This document shows positions 7,460 through 15,657 of a stretch of DNA of 64,000 bases, one piece after another (positions within the stretch are counted from its first letter, which is position 1; each line of letters begins with the position of its first letter). The notes below the pieces were generated by a model, which was not told the DNA's origin, searched no databases, and saw nothing but the letters and a program-made list of their open reading frames with translations. The stretch comes from Cellulomonas carbonis (lineage in GTDB: Bacteria > Actinomycetota > Actinomycetes > Actinomycetales > Cellulomonadaceae), in the NCBI RefSeq assembly GCF_014636275.1, contig NZ_BMEB01000001.1:1-64000 (forward strand). Direction: 5' to 3'. Position numbers and translations under genes: made by a program.

Positions 7460-8692
7460 TCACGCGGCGGCCACCCGATCGACCGCGGCGCGGGGTTGTG
7501 CCGCGGAGGTGAGCAGGCTCGCCGCGGCGACCACCACGAGCACCACGAGCATCGCGCCACGCAGTCCGACGTGCTCGCCAAGGAAGCCCAACAGCGGTGG
7601 CCCGACGAGAAACGCCAAGTACCCGGCCACTGCGACGGCCGCGACCGAGGTGGTCGGATCGTCGCTGTCCGCGGCGGCCGACAGGGTGACCGGGAACCCC
7701 AGGGCGGCACCGAGCCCCCACAGGGCCACGGCAAAGCCCGCGAGCACGGCGCTGTCAGAGAAGACGACGACCGCGATCCCGGCGGCCGAGACCAGTGCAC
7801 TGGCCCGCAGCACCGCGGCATTGCCGAACCGCGCCAGCAGCGGCTCACCGGCGAAACGGCCCACCGTCATCGCCGCGGCGAACCCGGCGAACACCACCGA
7901 CCCTGCGGTCGCCGAGACGCCGTGGCCGTCCACCATCAGCAGGGGGAGCCAGTCGGACGCCGATCCCTCCGCCAACGCCAGCGCGAGCACGATCGCCCCG
8001 AGGAACGCGATCCGGCGATGGCGCCACTGCGCGAGCTGCGCCCGCCACCCCGGCCCGTTCGTCGACCCCTGGGCAGCGCGGCCGGTGTCGGCGGACACCG
8101 ACGGGATCGCCCACGCCATGGCCGCCGCACCCGCGGCGGCGACACCCGCCAGGTGCCAGACGACTGGGAACGAGATCGCGTTCAGACCGATACCCGCGAC
8201 CGCCCCGAGGACGGTGCCCAGGCTGAAGCAGCCGTGCAGCATGGGCAGGACCGATCGGCCCGACGCGATCTCGATGGCCGCACCCTCGACGTTGATCGCG
8301 ATCTCGCACAGCCCGATACCCAAGCCCACCAGGGCGAGTCCGGCGAAGGCGCCGGGCGCCCAGGACAGCTGCGCCGAGACACCGACCACACCGACGCCCG
8401 CGGCGAACGTGAACGCGCCGACGGCGATCGTCAGGCGCGCACCGTGCCGGCGCACCACCGAGGCGGACGACAGCACCCCGGTCATCGAGCCGACCGACAG
8501 GCCGAACAGGATCAACCCCATCTGCGCGGTGGACGCCTGCAGCAGGTCGCGTACGGCTGGGGTCCGCACCACCCACGACGCCGTGCCGATGCCCACCGCG
8601 AGCATCACCGTGAACAGCGCCGTGCGGCGGCGTGCGGTCGCGCGGCTGAACGGTGGGCGGACCGCGGCGGATACGGGAGCGACAGACGTCAT
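7460..8692 (-). CDS. MFS transporter
   Basis: A 410-residue major facilitator with about 12 hydrophobic segments. The loop between segments 2 and 3 carries a GVLSSASVVRRHGARLTI stretch typical of the MFS motif A position, and the family resembles FucP/YbjJ-type members (NVEGAAIEIASGRSVLPMLH, with the conserved MLHGxFSLG). It would move small solutes or drugs across the cytoplasmic membrane; the substrate is unknown. I chose ATG 8692 because a TACGAT -10 box ends 7 bases upstream, indicating a leaderless transcript; the frame extends to 8731, which overlaps the divergent gene. It is divergent from 8730-9311 with a shared operator between them. Confidence 0.8.
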   Translation of the reverse strand: MTSVAPVSAAVRPPFSRATARRRTALFTVMLAVGIGTASWVVRTPAVRDLLQASTAQMGLILFGLSVGSMTGVLSSASVVRRHGARLTIAVGAFTFAAGVGVVGVSAQLSWAPGAFAGLALVGLGIGLCEIAINVEGAAIEIASGRSVLPMLHGCFSLGTVLGAVAGIGLNAISFPVVWHLAGVAAAGAAAMAWAIPSVSADTGRAAQGSTNGPGWRAQLAQWRHRRIAFLGAIVLALALAEGSASDWLPLLMVDGHGVSATAGSVVFAGFAAAMTVGRFAGEPLLARFGNAAVLRASALVSAAGIAVVVFSDSAVLAGFAVALWGLGAALGFPVTLSAAADSDDPTTSVAAVAVAGYLAFLVGPPLLGFLGEHVGLRGAMLVVLVVVAAASLLTSAAQPRAAVDRVAAA

Positions 8693-8693
8693 G

Positions 8694-8729
8694 TGGACGA
8701 TCGTACACATCGGTTGTACGGTGGTCGGC
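8694..8729. promoter_or_regulatory. Divergent promoters with a TetR-type operator
   Basis: The inverted repeat CGTACA-CATCGGT-TGTACG spans 8702-8720. It overlaps both -10 boxes: TACGGT (8717-8722) for the plus gene, with TGGACG 17 bases upstream as -35, and TACGAT (read on the minus strand, 8705-8700) for the MFS gene. Each -10 ends 7 bases before its start codon, so both messages are probably leaderless. The nearby TetR gene is the obvious candidate to bind here. Confidence 0.6.
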
Positions 8730-9311
8730 ATGACGGACTACTTCGCGGGTGACCCCAGGACCAACCACGAGCGGATGCTCGCCGGTGACCTCTACATGGC
8801 CGCCGACGATCCTCAGATCGCGGCCGCCCAGCAGCGTGGGATCACGCTGGCCGCGCAGTTCTTGGCGGCATTCGCCACCGACGTGGACGGCGCGCAGGCG
8901 ATCGCGCGCGAGCTGTTCGGCAGCCTGGACCCCACCGCCCACATCCGCCCGCCGGTTCACGTCGACTACGGCACCTACATCACCGTCGGGCCCGGCACCT
9001 TCATCAACTACGGGCTGATGGCGCTGGACGTCGCACCGATCACGATCGGGGCCGACTGCGCGATCGGCCCGAACGTGCAGCTGCTGACCCCCACCCATCC
9101 GCTGGACCCCCAGATGCGGCGGGACAAGCTCGAGGCCGCCAAGCCGATCGTCATCGGCGACAACGTCTGGATCGGCGGAGGCGCCATCGTGCTACCCGGT
9201 GTCACCATCGGCGATCACGCGGTCATCGGCGCCGGTGCCGTCGTGACACGAGATGTCCCCGCCCGGTCCGTGGCAGTCGGCAACCCCGCCCGCGTCGTCA
9301 AGACGCTCTGA
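8730..9311 (+). CDS. Maltose/galactoside O-acetyltransferase-like (LbH hexapeptide) protein
   Basis: A 193-residue sugar O-acetyltransferase of the MAA/LacA type. The N-terminal Mac domain is TNHERMLAGDLYMAADDPQI; the left-handed beta-helix has NYGLMALDVAPITIGADC, IGPNVQLLTPTHPLDPQMR (containing the catalytic His region) and VIGDNVWIGGGAIVLPGVTI; it ends with the usual VTRDVPARSVAVGNPARVVK. It transfers acetyl from acetyl-CoA to a sugar or related acceptor, probably as a trimer in the cytoplasm. It is followed after 14 bases by the TetR gene, so the two are likely one transcript. Confidence 0.85.
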   Translation: MTDYFAGDPRTNHERMLAGDLYMAADDPQIAAAQQRGITLAAQFLAAFATDVDGAQAIARELFGSLDPTAHIRPPVHVDYGTYITVGPGTFINYGLMALDVAPITIGADCAIGPNVQLLTPTHPLDPQMRRDKLEAAKPIVIGDNVWIGGGAIVLPGVTIGDHAVIGAGAVVTRDVPARSVAVGNPARVVKTL

Positions 9312-9325
9312 GAGAAGATCCGCCC

Positions 9326-9868
9326 ATGGGCACCCGCCGTCACGACCCCGACCGGCGCAGTCGGATCATCGACGCCGCCCTGGACGTGATCGCCGAGGTC
9401 GGCGTGGCCGGCGCCTCCCACCGGGCGATCGCCGACCGCGCCGACGTTCCGCTGGGGTCGATGACCTACCACTTCAACGGCATGGACGATCTCCTGCGTG
9501 AGGCGTTCATGCGCTTCGCCGCGACGGGGATCGCGCGGTTCGAGACCGCTCTGCGAGCGGCGACCGGTCGCGACCAGGCCCGCGCCGCGGTCGTAGACCT
9601 GATCCACGGCGACACCAGCACAGCGAACCGCGACCTAATCCTCACCTTCGAGCTCTACACCCTCGCCGCCCGCAAGCCGGCCTTCCGCGACATCACCCGC
9701 AACTGGATGGCCGCCAGCAGGCACGAGCTCGAACGGCACTTCACCCCCGACGAAGCACGCCGCGTCGATGCCCTCATCGAAGGACTGTCGATCCACCGCG
9801 CCCTAGACCTCGAGCCCCCCGACCGACACTTCACCGAAGACACTATGTCTCTGACCCTCACCGACTGA
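9326..9868 (+). CDS. TetR/AcrR-family transcriptional regulator
   Basis: A 180-residue repressor. The N-terminal HTH lies in residues 12-60 (IIDAALDVIAEVGVAGASHR, then IADRADVPLGSMTYHF), ending in the usual YHF signature of TetR helix 3-4. The C-terminal ligand-binding domain is helical with LILTFELYTLAARKP. It probably represses the divergent MFS/phosphotransferase unit and its own acetyltransferase-TetR unit through the palindrome at 8702-8720. The ligand is unknown. From 9869 to 10121 I see no supported gene. Confidence 0.85.
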   Translation: MGTRRHDPDRRSRIIDAALDVIAEVGVAGASHRAIADRADVPLGSMTYHFNGMDDLLREAFMRFAATGIARFETALRAATGRDQARAAVVDLIHGDTSTANRDLILTFELYTLAARKPAFRDITRNWMAASRHELERHFTPDEARRVDALIEGLSIHRALDLEPPDRHFTEDTMSLTLTD

Positions 9869-10121
9869 CCTGCACATGGATGCGCGACCCTCGACGACAG
9901 GGGATCGCCGAGAAACCGCCGTGCCAGTGGCTCGGGAAACGATCAACTGGACCGGGACCGTCTGCGCCGTTCAACCGACCGTCCCGCCGACGAGGGCAAC
10001 ACGCCATCCGCACATCGGCATGAGCGCGGACACGGCGGGCGGTCGTGTTGCTTGGCGGGCCGCCGAGCCCGCGGTTGGTGCATGACTCATTGAGAGCCGA
10101 CCGGGGGCGGCCTGAGGGTGC

Positions 10122-13100
10122 TCAGGCGACGTAGTCCGGGTCGAGGTTTTCGAGCGTGGTCCTGAGGTGAGCCTCGAGCCGGTGCGCTCGGTCGGTGTCA
10201 CCGCGTACGCGAGCCGCTCGGATTGCGTCGTCGTAGAGGAGCTCGGAGCAGGGTTCCGCGAGCAGGCCACTGGTCGCCGCCGACAGGGCCCCGCCCGTGT
10301 CGTTAGTAGTGAGAAGTTCGGTAGCGAGGATGTGGGCGGCGTCGACCACGGCGCTGGCGATCTCTTGTATGTCGTGGTCTGCCCAGGTGTAGTCATCGCC
10401 GGACAGCCCAGCGAGGGGCCGGTCGCGGACTAGTTCCAGCGCTCCCTGGAGGTGCACGATCCGCTGTTCCTCGGAGCGGTAGGCCGCCCGAGCTAGGTGT
10501 TGAAAGTCCTCCCAGTCGCTGGTGACGTCCGGGCCGAGGCGGTAGTGCCCGTCGGGGTCGACGGGTGGGAGGTTGTGGGCGCCGACGCGTTGGCGGGTGC
10601 GGTACAGCAGGCTGTTGCGGGTCTGGTTGTCGACGCGGCGCCCTCGCCAGAGGACTTCATCCAGCTCGGGTCCGGTGGCTTTGCCGCGCAGGGCGAGGTA
10701 GACGAGCAGCTCGGTGGAGCGTCTTCCCAGGGGTCTGGGGCTCGGGGGGAGCCCGGCGATCTCGATCGGTCCGAGGAGGTTGATCCGCAAGGCAAATGTC
10801 TCGGGCGTCCCCGCCTGGTTCCGGTGGTCGACGTGTGCCGGTGGCGGGAGGGCGTGCAGCGCGGCAGTTGGCTCGTCGGTGCCGGTCGGGACAGGCTGCC
10901 CAGTCCCGGCATCGGCATCCGGTGTCGCCGCGGTGCTCAGGAGATCGACCAGGTCGGCGAGGTGCGACTCGGTCAAGCGTTGGGGGACGAACGCGAGGTC
11001 GGCCGGTTCGAGGCGGGCGCTGGCGTGGCTGGGTACGTCGATGGTCCAGGGAGCGCTTTCGAGTGAGCCGGTGGTCAGCAGGATGGAGCCGGACCACGGT
11101 GCTGGTGGTGCCCAGTCATCGGCGGGGTGGTCGTGGACGTAGATGACGGGGAGCCAGGTGTCGTCGCCGGTGCGGTCGGACCGGGCTTGGAGGGTGTCGT
11201 CGGCTCCGACCCCCTCGAGCACGCTGGCGATGGCCGGACGTCGCGCATCGTGCTGGGTAGGGAGGGTCGCCACATCGGCGCACTGTAGCCGGGTGGGATC
11301 GATCGCCGCGGCGAGGTTCGCGTAGCTGGGCCCGGTGATCAGGCCGATGCGTCCGGTGAGGTCGCTGGTTGCCAGTTCGGTGACGATGGCGCGGAGCGTG
11401 TCGTGGGCGGCGGTGGGGTCGCCGGTGATGGTCAGTGTGCCGGCGGCTTCGAGGTTGACGATGACGGTCGCGTCGTCGGTGTGGCCGATGGTGACCAGTG
11501 CCGGGTAGGGCTCGGGGCAGGCGGGGTCGCGCTCGGCCGGCTCATCCTGCACGAGTGCGGTCGTCGGAGCAGCCCAGGTGGTGGGGCTGGTCGCCTCGAA
11601 CGGGGGGATCGGGTGGTGGTCGGCGTCGGCGAGGTGGAGCTCGAGGGTGTGCTGGCTCAGGAGCAGGGTGGTGATGCGGGGGAGGTCTCGTTCGGCGGTG
11701 TAGCTGCGGCTCGCAAGGTTCTGCAGTGCCTGCTTGAGCTGGGGGATCGTTAGTGGGGTGCTGGCTTGGCGGAGGGTTCGTTCGGCGTGGTCGGCGGGGG
11801 ACGCGGGGGCGGGTAGGGCGATGCGCTGGCCGGTGCGGCGTCGTCGGTGTTGCAGGTGTCGGCGGCGGGTGAGTTCGCCGATGAGGCCGACCGCCGCCAA
11901 GCCGGTGAGCCCGAGGAACAGCCGCGCGACTGCCGCCGTGTCCTCACGGTCGACGTCGTCGCCCGCGACCGCTGCTTGAGCCGTGTCGAACGGCTCGATG
12001 CTGGCGTAGGGCACGTCGGCTCCGCGGTCGATGTCTGGCCGCACGGAGGTCGCCGGCGAGCCCGCCCCGACCGGGGTGTCGGCCACCTCAGCTGACGGCG
12101 GGGGAGCGCCTACCGCGGCTGGCGCGGTCACCCGGACGGGCGGTGGTGCGTGTGGGCTGGTCGCGGTTGGGATGGTCAGTCGCCAGCCGGGGCGAATGAG
12201 ATCTGGATCGGTCAGCGTCGAGCCGTCCGGCTGCGTGATCCCGGTGTTGGCCTCGAGGATCTCGGGGTAGCGGCTGCCGTCGCCCAGGTGCGTGGCGGCG
12301 ATGACCCACAGGGTCTCGCCCGGGCGGACCTCGTGCGTCGTGGCGGGCCGCGAGGCGGGTGGACCCGGCGTGGCCGTGGGCAGTGCGGTGGCGTCGGGTG
12401 GCATGAGGAGTTGCCAGCCGGGGTAGATCCAGTGGGCGTCGGTCAGGGTGTTCCCGTCGGGTTGAGCTCGGCCGAGGTTCAGGTCGCGGATCTCGGTGTA
12501 GCGGTGCCCAGTGCCGAGGTGGCGTTCGGCCAGTGACCACAGCGTGTCCCCGCGGGTGACCGTGACGACCGGCTGCGTGGTTGCAGCCGGGCCGGCTGGA
12601 CCACCCGTCATCGGGATCGCGTGACCCGCCATTCCGCCGGCGGTCGCTGTCGCCGTGGTGGGCTTGGCTGTCATCGGGTCCGGGCTACCCGTCATAGCGG
12701 CAGGGGCACCCATCACTGCACTGGGCCGGGCGACGCCGGTTTCCGGTGCGGGGGCGGCGATGATGGGTTGGGCGGTCGCGGCGATGACGGGTCCGGCGGT
12801 GCTCAGAAGCAGTCCTGCGGTGGAGACCAGGTGGGCGGCGCTGCGTTGGGCCCACCGCAGCATCGGCAGGCTCGGCGCGGGGATGCGCCGGGCGGTCGCG
12901 ATGAGCTCCAGGACGACGCTGGTGGTGAAAGTCGCCCACGCCGCCCAGGCGATGACGGTGATGACGACCAACAGGAGGCTCCCGTCATCGGCTCGCGTCA
13001 GCGCACCGGGCAACGAGTCCCAGGTCGCCGAGATCCGCGGCCGCCGCAGTGGGGCGACGACGCCGAGGATGACGGGGACGCCGACGGTGAACGCGACCAC

Positions 13101-13181
13101 GGCCAGCAGGGCGCCGGCGCCTCGGGCGATGTCGCCGGTGGTGCGGGCGGGTGGGCGCGGTGGGGCGTAGGTGGGGTTCAT
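10122..13181 (-). CDS. LysM and BTAD (SARP-like) fusion protein of the Tad cluster
   Basis: A 1019-residue protein. Two N-terminal membrane segments (about 21-43 and 68-92) are followed by a low-complexity Ala/Thr/Pro region with repeated GxPxxMT-like units (about 110-200). Two LysM modules come next (about 206-260, RGDTLWSLAERHLGTG; 284-338, RPGETLWVIAATHLGDG), then a third membrane segment near 405-425. A large cytoplasmic part ends in a winged-helix plus bacterial transcriptional activation domain (about 775-1019, INLLGPIEIAG then LGRRSTELLVYLALRG). Similar LysM-BTAD proteins occur in actinobacterial Tad loci. The layout suggests a sensor that binds peptidoglycan outside and acts through a BTAD inside. 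It is the last gene of the minus-strand cluster and overlaps its upstream neighbour by 4 bases (ATGA-type). No signal explains its regulation. Confidence 0.8.
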   Translation of the reverse strand: MNPTYAPPRPPARTTGDIARGAGALLAVVAFTVGVPVILGVVAPLRRPRISATWDSLPGALTRADDGSLLLVVITVIAWAAWATFTTSVVLELIATARRIPAPSLPMLRWAQRSAAHLVSTAGLLLSTAGPVIAATAQPIIAAPAPETGVARPSAVMGAPAAMTGSPDPMTAKPTTATATAGGMAGHAIPMTGGPAGPAATTQPVVTVTRGDTLWSLAERHLGTGHRYTEIRDLNLGRAQPDGNTLTDAHWIYPGWQLLMPPDATALPTATPGPPASRPATTHEVRPGETLWVIAATHLGDGSRYPEILEANTGITQPDGSTLTDPDLIRPGWRLTIPTATSPHAPPPVRVTAPAAVGAPPPSAEVADTPVGAGSPATSVRPDIDRGADVPYASIEPFDTAQAAVAGDDVDREDTAAVARLFLGLTGLAAVGLIGELTRRRHLQHRRRRTGQRIALPAPASPADHAERTLRQASTPLTIPQLKQALQNLASRSYTAERDLPRITTLLLSQHTLELHLADADHHPIPPFEATSPTTWAAPTTALVQDEPAERDPACPEPYPALVTIGHTDDATVIVNLEAAGTLTITGDPTAAHDTLRAIVTELATSDLTGRIGLITGPSYANLAAAIDPTRLQCADVATLPTQHDARRPAIASVLEGVGADDTLQARSDRTGDDTWLPVIYVHDHPADDWAPPAPWSGSILLTTGSLESAPWTIDVPSHASARLEPADLAFVPQRLTESHLADLVDLLSTAATPDADAGTGQPVPTGTDEPTAALHALPPPAHVDHRNQAGTPETFALRINLLGPIEIAGLPPSPRPLGRRSTELLVYLALRGKATGPELDEVLWRGRRVDNQTRNSLLYRTRQRVGAHNLPPVDPDGHYRLGPDVTSDWEDFQHLARAAYRSEEQRIVHLQGALELVRDRPLAGLSGDDYTWADHDIQEIASAVVDAAHILATELLTTNDTGGALSAATSGLLAEPCSELLYDDAIRAARVRGDTDRAHRLEAHLRTTLENLDPDYVA

Positions 13182-13621
13182 GGCCCGGCTCCGGTGACAT
13201 GGACGAGGGCCGCTTCGCCGTGCCCGGTGACCGTCAGTGACGTGACGCCGATCAGGGCGAGGAACGTGGTCGGTGAGGTCGTGGTCACGGTCACCTGGAT
13301 GGTGCTCCCGTCGGGGCCGATGGCCGCGGTGCCGGTGTGTCCGGTGGTCGTCAGGTAGGTGGTGGCGGCCTGGACGGCGGCGGCGCGGTCGACGGTGACG
13401 TGCTGGTGGCCGACGACGGTCGGCACGGCGACGGCTTGGCCGCCGGTGCGGGCGGCTTCGGCGGCGACCGTGTCCGCACGCTGCCCGGTGCGTAGCTTCA
13501 CCCCGCCGTCCACGACCAGGCCGACCAGGACGAGCAGTCCGACGACGGCGATGCAGACGAACACGCTGACCGACCCCCGGTCCTCCTGCGGAGCGGGGTA
13601 GCGGGGCGGGCGGGTGGTCAT
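13178..13621 (-). CDS. TadG-like pilus assembly protein
   Basis: A 147-residue protein with the TadE/TadG N-terminal signature: a short basic head, then EDRGSVSVFVCIAVVGLLVLVGLVVDGG, a membrane helix preceded by the G-S-V motif, then LRTGQRADTVAAEAARTGG. The remainder is a small beta-rich extracellular domain. TadG-type proteins are minor pseudopilins of the Flp/Tad apparatus; this one is short and lacks the long vWA region of larger TadGs. It overlaps neighbours on both sides by 4 bases, so co-translation is expected. Confidence 0.8.
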   Translation of the reverse strand: MTTRPPRYPAPQEDRGSVSVFVCIAVVGLLVLVGLVVDGGVKLRTGQRADTVAAEAARTGGQAVAVPTVVGHQHVTVDRAAAVQAATTYLTTTGHTGTAAIGPDGSTIQVTVTTTSPTTFLALIGVTSLTVTGHGEAALVHVTGAGP

Positions 13622-14073
13622 CGGGCCCGGTACCGGTCCAGCGGTGAGGTGGCCGTCGCGGTAAGCGTCCTGGTCCCTGGTAGTCCGGGGATGGCCAGGT
13701 CGGCGATGGACACGGTGCAGGTGACGGTTGCGGTGACGTGCGACCCGCTGCCCAGGGGCCTGGCGAAGCCGGCGGTGTCCACCGTGACGGTGGACGTCGC
13801 GCAGCGCAGGTCCTGCCCGTCCAGGTCGATCGTTGCTGCTGTCGTCGCGGCGGTGCGGGCGGCGCCGGCGGTGCGGGTCAGGGATGCCTCGCGGGCCGCG
13901 ACCGCTGCGGCGTGCTCGACGGCCCCGGCGGCCACCTGCACCCGCCCGGCGAACACCACCAAGGCGAGCAAGAGGAGCAGCGCTGGGGTCAGGATCGCGA
14001 CTTCGAGCGTCGCGCTGCCCGCGTCACCAGCGTGTGCGCGGACCGGGCGCCGGTGGGGTGTGGTGGGTGTCAT
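13618..14073 (-). CDS. TadE-like minor pseudopilin
   Basis: A 151-residue protein with the TadE motif DAGSATLEVAILTPALLLLLALVV (conserved Glu after the Gly of a prepilin-like cleavage site), then AGAVEHAAAVAAREASLTRT and a secreted C-terminal domain with two Cys (LRCATSTV and TVTCTVSI) that could form a disulfide. It would be a minor component of the Tad pilus. It overlaps 13178-13621 and 14070-14525 by 4 bases each. Confidence 0.8.
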   Translation of the reverse strand: MTPTTPHRRPVRAHAGDAGSATLEVAILTPALLLLLALVVFAGRVQVAAGAVEHAAAVAAREASLTRTAGAARTAATTAATIDLDGQDLRCATSTVTVDTAGFARPLGSGSHVTATVTCTVSIADLAIPGLPGTRTLTATATSPLDRYRAR

Positions 14074-14525
14074 GGGTCACCGGCCGTGGTGAGGCGCTCG
14101 ACGGGCCCGTCGGCGGACTGCGTCACCGCCATCCCCGGCACACCCGGCAGCAGCGACAGGGCCTGTCCGGTGACCTGGACGCTGACCCGGTTCGGGCTCG
14201 GGGCGGTGACGGTGACGGTGGGGTCGGTCAGGGTGTCGGCGCCGTGGGCGTCGATGAACGCGCGGGCGCGTGTCGCCCCGGCGGTGGGGTCCGCGGTGTA
14301 GGTGCGGGCAGCGGTGACGCCCTCTTGGGCTGCGGCGAGGGCGACCGATCGGGCGTGGAACCACAGCCCGGACTGCAGGACCCCGGTGACCACCAGGAGC
14401 AGGACCGGGAACAGGATCGTCAGCTCCACGCTGACCGACCCACGGTCACCGCCCCACCCCGGCCGTGCGCGCCTGCACCGGGCACGCCGGGTCGCGTCCT
14501 TGCGGGGCGGTGAGGCCGTGGTCAT
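14070..14525 (-). CDS. TadE-like minor pseudopilin
   Basis: A 151-residue second TadE-like protein. A long basic N-terminus (MTTASPPRKDATRRARCRRA) precedes GDRGSVSVELTILFPVLLLVV, the TadE membrane motif with its conserved Glu, and FHARSVALAAAQEGVTAART, typical of the family. The C-terminal domain is small and beta-rich. It lies 12 bases after the Flp pilin-like gene and overlaps the next gene by 4 bases. Confidence 0.8.
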   Translation of the reverse strand: MTTASPPRKDATRRARCRRARPGWGGDRGSVSVELTILFPVLLLVVTGVLQSGLWFHARSVALAAAQEGVTAARTYTADPTAGATRARAFIDAHGADTLTDPTVTVTAPSPNRVSVQVTGQALSLLPGVPGMAVTQSADGPVERLTTAGDP

Positions 14526-14537
14526 GGTCGTCGGTTG

Positions 14538-14741
14538 TCAGGTGATCTGGTCGACGCGCCGCTGGACGGCACCGGTCACGGCGACCACCAGCAGGGTGGC
14601 GACGGCCATCAGCCCGAGGATGATGATGACGAGCTCAAGGGTGGAGGCTCCGACGTCGTGGTCGCCGAGCCTGTCCCGCACGGTGCGGCGCAGAGCGGTG
14701 ACGTAGCCGGACAGGATTAGCAGTGCGGGGTAGATGGGCAT
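14538..14741 (-). CDS. Flp-type pilin-like protein
   Basis: This 67-residue protein is probably the major pilin of the cluster. It has a long leader (MPIYPALLILSGYVTALRRT and RDRLGDHDVG), then a type IV prepilin site G|ASTLE with Glu at +5, followed by the hydrophobic LVIIILGLMAVATLLVVAV and a short polar end. Flp pilins are short like this. The hydrophobic stretch in the leader is unusual, so the true start may be further in, although no better start is visible. A prepilin peptidase would be needed but is not encoded in the cluster. Confidence 0.7.
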   Translation of the reverse strand: MPIYPALLILSGYVTALRRTVRDRLGDHDVGASTLELVIIILGLMAVATLLVVAVTGAVQRRVDQIT

Positions 14742-14766
14742 GGTGTCCTCCGAGGGGTGTGGTGGG

Positions 14767-15657
14767 TCAGCTGAGCAGGATGCGGGCGAAGGCGGGGTAG
14801 GCGACCAGCGCCATGAACGCGACCCCGAGCAGGGCGACGGGGACGACCATGTGCTCGGAGGCGGCGTTGGCCTTGGCGGTGCTGGCGGTCAGCAACTGGG
14901 TGCGCAGTGAAGCGGCGCGGGCGCGCAGGGTGGCGTAGACGGCGGCACCGTCGTGGCCGGACAGACGCATGATGTCGGCCAGGTCGCCGAGCTCGGCCAC
15001 ACCGGTGGCGTCGGCGAGGTCGCTCAACCCGTCCCACGGCGGTCTGCCGTTGACCTCTGCGCGCAGGAGCGCGGCGCGGATGCGGGCGAACTCGCGGGTG
15101 GTGCCGACCGTGGCGGCGCGGTCCAACGCTTCGGTCGTGCCGGCGTCGGCGGCCCGCTCCAGGGCGACCAGCTCCAGGTAGACGCACGTGGCTCGGCGCA
15201 GATCGCCGCGGGCGGTGGTGGCGCGGCGGCGCAGGTCCACATCTGGGACCACGAACAACGCGCCTGCCAGCACCATCGCGGCGGCGGCCGGCACGGCGAA
15301 TGGCACAGAGACGCCCAGCGCCCCGGCCGCGGCCGCCAGCACCGTGGGGAACGCCAAGCCCAGGAGGGTGTAGCCGACCTTGCGGGCAGCCAGCTCCTCG
15401 GGGATCTGGTCGAGCATGTGCAGGTCCGCGGCGTAGCGGCGCAGCCCGAGGGTCTCCACCAGGTGGGGCACGACCCGTCGGCGGGCACCGGCGAGGAGCC
15501 GCGGACCGCCGACCGTCTCCTGCGGCCGTGTGGTGCGCGGGTCCAGGCGGGCCAGGGCGGCGTGCAGGTCCGGTGCGGCGGGCACGAGGCCGGCGGCGAC
15601 GACGGTCAGCCCGGTGCCGACCAGCGCACCGGCGAGCAGGACCGGCCACAGCGTCAT
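14767..15657 (-). CDS. TadC-like type II secretion F-domain protein
   Basis: A 296-residue inner-membrane platform protein. An N-terminal membrane segment, two central hydrophobic segments (GYTLLGLAFPTVLAAAAGAL, FAVPAAAAMVLAGALFVVP) and a C-terminal one (VPVALLGVAFMALVAYPAF) bracket the cytoplasmic T2SSF domain, seen in LRRATCVYLELVALERAADA and LSDLADATGVAELGDLADIM. With TadB it forms the membrane platform on which the CpaF/TadA ATPase acts. It overlaps TadB by 4 bases and is followed by the pilin after 25 bases. Confidence 0.8.
   Translation of the reverse strand: MTLWPVLLAGALVGTGLTVVAAGLVPAAPDLHAALARLDPRTTRPQETVGGPRLLAGARRRVVPHLVETLGLRRYAADLHMLDQIPEELAARKVGYTLLGLAFPTVLAAAAGALGVSVPFAVPAAAAMVLAGALFVVPDVDLRRRATTARGDLRRATCVYLELVALERAADAGTTEALDRAATVGTTREFARIRAALLRAEVNGRPPWDGLSDLADATGVAELGDLADIMRLSGHDGAAVYATLRARAASLRTQLLTASTAKANAASEHMVVPVALLGVAFMALVAYPAFARILLS

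Noticed and set aside
9876..10085. A 69-codon plus-strand frame between the TetR gene and the Tad cluster
   Set aside because: No ribosome binding site, no protein-like pattern; the 250-base gap is treated as non-coding.
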